In this document: in pieces, positions 22,871 to 27,251 of the stretch
Layout: each line of letters begins with the position of its first letter
Position numbering within the stretch: the first letter of the stretch is position 1
Origin: Rickettsiales bacterium
GTDB lineage: Bacteria; Pseudomonadota; Alphaproteobacteria; Rickettsiales; UBA8987
Assembly: GCA_028282625.1 (NCBI GenBank)
Contig: JANQHP010000170.1
Location: forward strand, 1-27,251
Length of the DNA stretch: 27,251 nt
Direction of reading: 5' to 3'
Notes under the pieces: generated by a model
Seen by the model: the letters and a program-made list of their open reading frames with translations, nothing else
Databases searched by the model: none
Told to the model about the DNA's origin: nothing
Program-made: the position numbers and the translations under genes

Positions 22871-23479
22871 TTAGGCCGCGCTGTCCGAGGCCGCTTCCTC
22901 TGTGGCAGGCTCATCTTCTGCCACAGGCGCTTGGGTGGGTGTGACGATGCCCTTTTTCTTGCGCGCCTTTTCGACCACAATATGCAGGTCGGTTTGCGAG
23001 CAAAGGCCAAGCAGCACCGGGTCACGTGGACGCAGATTATGCATGTTCCAGTGGGTTTTGTTTTTCACCGCGCTGATCGTGTTTTTAGTCGTTCCCACCA
23101 GCTTGCCGATCTGCGCATCGCTCACTTCGGGGTAATGTTTGAGCAACCACGCAATCGCATCAGGCTTATCCTGACGTCTGGCCACAGGCGTATAGCGGTT
23201 TTTGACCGGCTTGCTGTGCTCTTCCACGTAGCGATTATAGCGCGCTTCCATGGCAAGGGGGGTGTCTTCATCTTCTTCGGCTTGCTTGATCGCTTCTTCG
23301 CTTAAGATGCCCGCCGTAATAGGGTTAATGCCCACGATACCCACGGCCACTTCACCATCGGCAATGCCTTGCACTTCCAGGTGATGGAGTTCACAAAAAT
23401 CGGCAATTTGTTGGAAAGAAAGCCCGGTATGTTCAACCAGCCATACGGCGGTCGCTTTTGGCATGAGCGGCGCAGTCAT
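22871..23479 (-). CDS. trcR: Cell-cycle regulator TrcR (DUF1013 family)
   Basis: The 202-residue protein matches the alphaproteobacterial DUF1013 family: MTAPLMPKATAVWLVEHTGL, SFQQIADFCELHHLEVQGIA, NRYTPVARRQDKPDAIAWLL, SDAQIGKLVGTTKNTISAVK and DPVLLGLCSQTDL. It contains helix-turn-helix-like segments near both ends of the conserved region. Family members are described as cell-cycle transcriptional regulators. The C-terminal 30 residues are a low-complexity acidic Ala/Glu tail. AGAGAGGGACC precedes the ATG. This family is the main evidence that the host is an alphaproteobacterium. Confidence 0.93.
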   Translation of the reverse strand: MTAPLMPKATAVWLVEHTGLSFQQIADFCELHHLEVQGIADGEVAVGIVGINPITAGILSEEAIKQAEEDEDTPLAMEARYNRYVEEHSKPVKNRYTPVARRQDKPDAIAWLLKHYPEVSDAQIGKLVGTTKNTISAVKNKTHWNMHNLRPRDPVLLGLCSQTDLHIVVEKARKKKGIVTPTQAPVAEDEPATEEAASDSAA

Positions 23480-23580
23480 AAGGTCCCTCTCTTGCTAATG
23501 ATAATGCACATGTTTTTTAAAAAAAGGAGGCGGACCATAGGCGAGGCGATGGAAGTTGTCAAGCGGAGAAGGGGGGTGAT

Positions 23581-23604
23581 TGGTAACTGGTAACTGGTAA
23601 CTGG
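23581..23604 (+). repeat. Three tandem TGGTAAC units
   Basis: TGGTAAC occurs three times head to tail, followed by TGG. It stands at the start of composite repeat copy A. The corresponding position of copy B has a diverged form around the perfect palindrome GTCACTAGTGAC (24373-24384). Confidence 0.7.
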
Positions 23605-23606
23605 AT

Positions 23607-23850
23607 GACGGATGATAGATGGTGGAGTGCCTTTTGATCTGTCATCCCTTACTTAATCCCCTCTCCCCAACGGGGGAGAGGGTTAGAGCTTGTCTCGCCG
23701 TAGTACGCAGTACGTAGGCGGATGAGGGGGTGTTCTTTCTTATAAGCAGGGGCCTTAACCCCTGCAACCCCGCCGGCGCTTGAGGTCGCCGCGTCGCTTC
23801 GCTCCTACTCGCGCGGATACACCGCGCTCCGGGAGGTGCCCATGCACCTC
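23607..23850. repeat. Composite hairpin-rich intergenic repeat, copy A
   Basis: The unit begins GACGGATGATAGATG (23607-23621). It continues with the stem CCCTCTCCCC/GGGGAGAGGG (23659-23668/23673-23682), then GCAGGGG/CCCCTGC (23746-23752/23759-23765), a GGCG/CGCC hairpin, CGCGTCGCTTCGCTCCTA, a GCGCGG-type hairpin, and GGAGGTGC/GCACCTCC. Each block has a counterpart in the same order in copy B. Compared with B it carries an insertion after the first stem (about 23685-23725). It lies in the gap downstream of the 59-codon gene. Confidence 0.75.
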
Positions 23851-23886
23851 CCCACTCCACTCTCAACTCTAACTACTCCACTCTAC

Positions 23887-24066
23887 CTACTCACACAACG
23901 CCCTCACCGCCAAATGCGCCTGCAACAACCGCAGATGCAAGAGCCGGTAAAGTTGCACCTCTTCGCGTGTGGGCACAGGTTCGGCCACGACGCATTGCAT
24001 CACCACTGCCATCGCACGATCCAGAAGGTCCAGCGCCTCTTCAGGCGGAGGGAGAGAGGTAGCCAT
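23887..24066 (-). CDS. Small hypothetical protein, 59 residues
   Basis: A 59-residue frame starts MATSLPPPEEALDLLDRAMA and ends LRLLQAHLAVRALCE. An excellent ribosome-binding site, AAGGAG, lies 9 bases upstream. The peptide looks like a helical hairpin, with a Pro/Glu-rich start and a Leu/Ala-rich second half (VQLYRLLHLRLLQAH). No family is recognised. It is the only convincing gene in the 23480-24789 gap and is flanked on both sides by copies of the composite repeat. The overlapping plus-strand frame is its shadow. Confidence 0.6.
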   Translation of the reverse strand: MATSLPPPEEALDLLDRAMAVVMQCVVAEPVPTREEVQLYRLLHLRLLQAHLAVRALCE

Positions 24067-24101
24067 CTGTTTGCGCTCCTTGCTATATCAAAACCAAACG
24101 A

Positions 24102-24136
24102 CACCCATGCATCGCTTGATCAAAGATGCATAGGTG
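24102..24136. promoter_or_regulatory. Inverted repeat upstream of the 59-codon gene
   Basis: A 12-bp inverted repeat with one mismatch (24102-24113 against 24125-24136, core ATGCATC/GATGCAT) has an 11-base spacer and lies 36 bases upstream of the start. It could be an operator or a leader hairpin. Further upstream are CGGCAGA/TCTGCCG (24245-24262) and AACGCA/TGCGTT near 24316-24330, so the whole 24067-24370 stretch may form a structured leader or small RNA. Confidence 0.4.
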
Positions 24137-24372
24137 CCGGGGTGTTAACAAACCATGCACAGATGGCCGCGACGTTTTTGATCGCAAGACCTGTTGTATC
24201 ACGCCGCCACCCCGACGTGAAACGCAAGGGTAGCAGTTTGGTCACGGCAGATGCTTCTGCCGCTGTGCATGAGGTTGTTATGCCCCGAAGTCGTGTCGAC
24301 TCTAGGCACCATTAGAACGCATTTTGCGTTGCAGGTCAACAGCCTATGCGTGTATGTGGCTGGTGCGGGTTG

Positions 24373-24622
24373 GTCACTAGTGACTGGTAATTGGGGGTTG
24401 GTGGACGGATGATAGATGATGGCGGAAGGATGATGGGGGGCATGGGTAATTCATCTAAATCCCCTCCCCCCTTTCAGGGGGGAGGGTTAGGGAGGGGGCG
24501 CACTTACATAAGAAAGGGGGCCTTGCCCCCTTGGGACCCCCGCCGGTGCACGAGCACCGCGTCGCTTCGCTCCTAGTCGCGAGTTTTAAAAACTCGCTCC
24601 GGTTGAGGTACCCACGCACCTT
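24373..24622. repeat. Composite hairpin-rich intergenic repeat, copy B
   Basis: The unit begins with the palindrome GTCACTAGTGAC, then GACGGATGATAGATG (24404-24418), identical to copy A. The stem CCCTCCCCCC/GGGGGGAGGG (24462-24471/24477-24486) is followed by AAGGGGGC/GCCCCCTT (24514-24532), GGTGC/GCACC, CGCGTCGCTTCGCTCCTA and GCGAGTTTT/AAAACTCGC (24579-24597). Several arms differ from copy A while pairing is kept, so structure rather than sequence seems conserved. Confidence 0.75.
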
Positions 24623-24630
24623 CTTTAATT

Positions 24631-24676
24631 CCCTCCCCCTTGAGGGGGGAGGGCTAGGGAGGGGGTGTTCTTAAAA
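24631..24676. repeat. Partial copy C of the composite repeat
   Basis: Only the first module is present: stem CCCTCCCCC/GGGGGAGGG (24631-24639/24645-24653), then CTAGGGAGGGGGTGTTCTT, nearly identical to the same segments of copies A and B. Confidence 0.7.
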
Positions 24677-24680
24677 CCCC

Positions 24681-24707
24681 GTCATTCCCGCCTTAAGCGG
24701 GAATGAC
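24681..24707. repeat. GTCATTCCCGC palindromic repeat
   Basis: GTCATTCCCGC (24681-24691) and GCGGGAATGAC (24697-24707) form a perfect 11-bp hairpin. Hairpins of this GTCATTCCCGC type are a widespread REP-like extragenic repeat in Proteobacteria. It sits 83 bases upstream of truB and could also act as a terminator for upstream transcription. Confidence 0.8.
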
Positions 24708-24789
24708 AAGGAGGCGAAATTTGAGGTGAGGCAAAGAATATGCTAAGAGGGGCGCCTGTATTTTTCGTGAAAGGATGGGCAAAGTCACA

Positions 24790-25779
24790 ATGTCCGAGGT
24801 GCCATATCACGCGCATGCGCCCCATGGATGGGTTATTTTGCATAAGCCGGTGGGGCTTAGTGCCACGCAGGCCGTGGGAAGGGTGAAGCGCCTGCTGGGC
24901 ATCCCAAAAGCCGGCCATGTGGGCACGCTGGACCCCGCGGCAAGCGGCGTGCTGCCTGTGGCATGCGGGCAGGCCACCAAAACCATCCCTTACGTGCGCA
25001 CCGAACCCAAAACCTACCGCTTTGTCCTGCATATCGGCACCCAGACCACCACCGACGACACCGAAGGGGAGGCCATCGCCCAATCGTCCCATATTCCCAC
25101 TGCCACCAAGATCGAAGCGATTCTACCGCGTTTTACCGGCACCATCCAGCAAACACCGCCCGATTTTAGCGCCATCAAGCGTGCTGGCACCCGCGCCTAT
25201 CATCTCGCACGCCAAGGCATCAAGCCCGCCTTAACCGCGCGCCCTGTCCACATCCATCGCATCCAGCTGGTGGCCATGCAGGCGGAGAATCAGGCGCTGC
25301 TGGAGGTGACGTGCGGCAGCGGCACCTATATGCGCGCGCTTGCCCGCGACATCGCTCTAGCGCTTGGCTCGGTGGGGCACGCCGGGAGCATTTGCCGTAC
25401 AGAATGTGGATTATTTCACGCATCCGATACGATTTTACTGGAAAAGTTGGAAAAAATAGTGCAGGGTGGCGCTCCTTTTTTGGACGCAGGTTCGAAAAAA
25501 GGGCCAAAATCCACGCATGTACCATGCTGGGCATTTGGTCAGGAAACAGGCTTATGGAACACCGAAAGGGTGCTGGACGACATCCCGGTTCTTTCGGTTT
25601 CTACCGCCGAAGCAGCGTGGCTGAAGCATGGAAGGTCCTTGACACTCTCCGCTGAAGCCATCGCCCGCATAGATGCGCCAGAAGGCAGCCTCTTGCAGGC
25701 ACATAAGGACCACCAATTGGTGGCCCTTGGCACGCTGCACGAAGGGCATTTTTTTCCGCAAAAAGTCTTTGCTTCTTAA
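24790..25779 (+). CDS. truB: tRNA pseudouridine-55 synthase TruB
   Basis: TruB makes pseudouridine at position 55 of the T loop of tRNAs. Counted from ATG 24790, the protein has 329 residues, with catalytic D48 in GHVGTLDPAASGVLP. It also has SAIKRAGTRAYHLARQG, GSGTYMRALARDIALALGS and CRTECGLF, followed by a C-terminal domain. ATG 24775 is in frame but directly abuts AAGG, so 24790 is preferred, though not certain. rpsO follows after 85 bases; the order truB-rpsO-pnp is conserved in Proteobacteria. GCTTCTT/AAGAAGC (25771-25777/25801-25807) could form a weak hairpin in that gap. Confidence 0.95.
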   Translation: MSEVPYHAHAPHGWVILHKPVGLSATQAVGRVKRLLGIPKAGHVGTLDPAASGVLPVACGQATKTIPYVRTEPKTYRFVLHIGTQTTTDDTEGEAIAQSSHIPTATKIEAILPRFTGTIQQTPPDFSAIKRAGTRAYHLARQGIKPALTARPVHIHRIQLVAMQAENQALLEVTCGSGTYMRALARDIALALGSVGHAGSICRTECGLFHASDTILLEKLEKIVQGGAPFLDAGSKKGPKSTHVPCWAFGQETGLWNTERVLDDIPVLSVSTAEAAWLKHGRSLTLSAEAIARIDAPEGSLLQAHKDHQLVALGTLHEGHFFPQKVFAS

Positions 25780-25864
25780 AAAGAGGTGGGGATTTGGAAA
25801 AAGAAGCTCGTTTAAAAACAAGAAGATTAAGAAACTAAACAGCATACGATAAGGAGTCCATACG

Positions 25865-26134
25865 ATGTCGATTTCACCCGCCCGGAAACAGGCACTGATT
25901 GCAGAATTTGGTCAAGAAAAAAACGACACCGGCTCACCCGAAGTCCAGTGCGCCATTTTAACCGAGCGCATTCAAAATTTGACCGAGCATTTTAAAACCA
26001 ACAAAAAAGACCACCATTCCCGTCGCGGGCTCTTAAAAATGGTGGGGCAGCGTCGTCGTCTGCTGGACTATCTCAAGCGCCAGGACGCCACACGCTACAG
26101 CCAATTAATCCAAAAGCTTGGCCTGCGGAAATAA
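25865..26134 (+). CDS. rpsO: 30S ribosomal protein S15
   Basis: The 89-residue protein is full length and typical of the family: MSISPARKQALIAEFGQ, NDTGSPEVQCAILTERIQNL, TEHFKTNKKDHHSRRGLLKM and LLDYLKRQDATRYSQLIQKL. S15 binds the central domain of 16S rRNA early in 30S assembly. AAGGAG lies 9-10 bases before the ATG. In E. coli S15 represses its own mRNA; no such site can be judged here. pnp follows after 174 bases. Confidence 0.98.
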   Translation: MSISPARKQALIAEFGQEKNDTGSPEVQCAILTERIQNLTEHFKTNKKDHHSRRGLLKMVGQRRRLLDYLKRQDATRYSQLIQKLGLRK

Positions 26135-26308
26135 GTGAGGCCATTGCCATTTGCCTTGCCATCGTCACGCGATCCTTTGCGTCACATATGACTCAAACAG
26201 GATAGCTGGGCGGGCGCTTACCAAATCCCCTTGGGGAAATAGCATGGCAAACTATTGATTTACAACCAAAAATAAAGAATATCCATAGACTAGAAAAAAG
26301 GAAAATGC
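26135..26308 (+). other. rpsO-pnp intergenic region, no gene
   Basis: The 174-base gap contains no open frame worth reporting. In other Proteobacteria this interval holds a pnp promoter and an RNase III-processed hairpin. Here only a short ATCCCCTTGGGGA palindrome (about 26224-26236) is visible, and no terminator with a T tract. Confidence 0.5.
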
Positions 26309-27251
26309 ATGTCTGAAATGTTTAATGTAGTGGAAAAAACAATCGAATGGGGTGGGCAAACGCTCCACCTGAGCACAGGAAAGGTCGCACGGCAAGCCGG
26401 CGGCTCCGTGATGGTGCGCTATGGCGGCAGCAGCCTGCTATGCGTGGCCACCTCCGCGCGCGAAGCCAGGGAGGGTATCGACTTTTTCCCCCTCACCTGC
26501 GTGTACCAGGAAAAATATTTTGCCGCGGGTAAAATCCCAGGCGGCTTCTTCAAACGCGAAGGGCGCCCTACCGAAAAGGAAACCCTCGTCTCGCGCCTGA
26601 TCGACCGTCCGATCCGCCCGCTCTTTGAAGCCGGCTTTAAGAACGAAACCCAGGTCATCTGTACCGTATTGGAACATGATGGCGTCAACAACCCCGATAT
26701 TCCGGCCATGGTCGGCGCCTCTGCCGCGCTCATGCTTTCTGGCGTACCTTTCCTTGGGCCGATTGCCGCCGCACGTGTGGCCTATATCGATGACCAATAT
26801 GTGCTCAACCCGGCCTTTGGCTTTGAAGAGACCACCAAGCTGGATCTGGTGGTGGCCGGTACCAAAGAGTCCGTCATGATGGTGGAATCCGAAGCCAGTG
26901 AGCTTTCCGAAGAGATCATGCTCGGCGCGGTGGAATTTGCGCACCAGGAAATGCAGCCAGTCATCGACCTGATTGCGAGCCTGGCGGATGAAGCCGGCAA
27001 GCCACGCTGGGAAGTAGAAACCCAAGACAACAGCGCCCTGCAAGAGCGGGTAGGCGCCCTGGCCGAAAAGGGACTGCAAGCCGCCTATGCCGAGCAGGAA
27101 AAGCAAGCGCGGGTGGAAAAGATTGCGACTGTAAAGGACGAAGCGATTGCGGCACTCAAAGCCGAAATCTCCGAAGAAGATTGGCAGGACAATGCCGTAC
27201 AAGGCGCGCTCAAATCCTTGGAAAAAGACATTGTACGCGGTACCATCTTAA
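26309..27251 (+). CDS. pnp: Polyribonucleotide nucleotidyltransferase (PNPase), 5' part
   Basis: About 314 codons are visible before the window ends. PNPase degrades RNA 3' to 5' by phosphorolysis and is part of the RNA degradosome in many bacteria. The first RNase PH domain is clear: SVMVRYGGSSLLCVATSARE, FFPLTCVYQEKYFAAGKIPG, REGRPTEKETLVSRLIDRPI and NPDIPAMVGASAALMLSGVP. The helical linker domain begins near residue 235. ATG 26309 has AAGGA 6 bases upstream, and the overlapping ATG 26305 hits a stop at once. The KH and S1 domains lie outside the window. Confidence 0.97.
   Translation, partial: MSEMFNVVEKTIEWGGQTLHLSTGKVARQAGGSVMVRYGGSSLLCVATSAREAREGIDFFPLTCVYQEKYFAAGKIPGGFFKREGRPTEKETLVSRLIDRPIRPLFEAGFKNETQVICTVLEHDGVNNPDIPAMVGASAALMLSGVPFLGPIAAARVAYIDDQYVLNPAFGFEETTKLDLVVAGTKESVMMVESEASELSEEIMLGAVEFAHQEMQPVIDLIASLADEAGKPRWEVETQDNSALQERVGALAEKGLQAAYAEQEKQARVEKIATVKDEAIAALKAEISEEDWQDNAVQGALKSLEKDIVRGTIL

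Noticed and set aside
23581..23604. Tandem TGGTAAC units considered as a CRISPR or iteron array
   Set aside because: There are only three 7-base units with no spacers, and no replication or Cas gene nearby. It is a simple tandem repeat.
23836..24315. Plus-strand frame of 159 codons in the repeat-rich gap
   Set aside because: It runs through repeat copy A and antisense to the 59-codon gene. Its composition is His/Arg/Leu-biased, and the minus-strand frame has the better ribosome-binding site.
24067..24370. Known structured RNA (tmRNA, 6S or SRP RNA)
   Set aside because: Several hairpins are visible, but none of the conserved sequence blocks of these RNAs is present.

Overview
The window comes from an alphaproteobacterial chromosome. 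The best lineage marker is a TrcR/DUF1013 cell-cycle regulator next to purL. A VirD4/TraG-type coupling protein and a normal truB-rpsO-pnp block fit the same assignment. Genus cannot be told from the sequence.

Layout. (1) 1-1172: the 5' part of a VirD4/TraG coupling-protein gene on the minus strand, running off the window. (2) 1353-2150: tRNA-Ala(GGC), a hairpin-rich spacer, a small AT-rich GIY-YIG nuclease gene, and a poorly coding stretch. (3) 2161-3535: sbtA-sbtB, a sodium-dependent bicarbonate transporter and its PII-like regulator. (4) 3558-17806: an integrated genomic island of about 14 kb. (5) 17787-20608: tRNA-Tyr(GTA), an unrecognised helical protein, a 47-codon gene, and a long, divergent lactate/malate-dehydrogenase-like protein. 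(6) 20609-23479: trcR-purL on the minus strand. (7) 23480-24789: a mostly non-coding stretch with a composite, hairpin-rich repeat in two full copies and one partial copy, plus a 59-codon gene. (8) 24790-27251: truB, rpsO and the 5' part of pnp.

The island is the main result. A P4-type tyrosine integrase sits next to the 3' end of tRNA-Tyr. Thirteen bases of that tRNA 3' end (GGGGACAGGATTC) recur in the same orientation 23 bases after the sbtB stop. Both ends also carry tandem TATGCCCCCA-type repeats, including an identical 13-mer, that look like integrase arm sites. Between the ends is a seven-gene minus-strand operon with very tight or overlapping junctions: a CheB-CheR-PAS-histidine kinase, a receiver, heme oxygenase (bphO), a bacteriophytochrome kinase (bphP), and three more single-domain receivers. 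The chromophore enzyme, photoreceptor and receivers are therefore all inside the element. No DNA-binding, GGDEF/EAL or other output domain is encoded with them, so the output is probably a host pathway.

The rest of the island is a control and mobility block. Two Xre regulators flank a perfect 36-bp palindrome that overlaps a strong promoter. A second tyrosine recombinase is translationally coupled to a helix-turn-helix/zinc-finger protein. AlpA, an island-typical hypothetical protein and the integrase follow. The island looks more AT-rich than sbtAB on its left and the purL-pnp region on its right.
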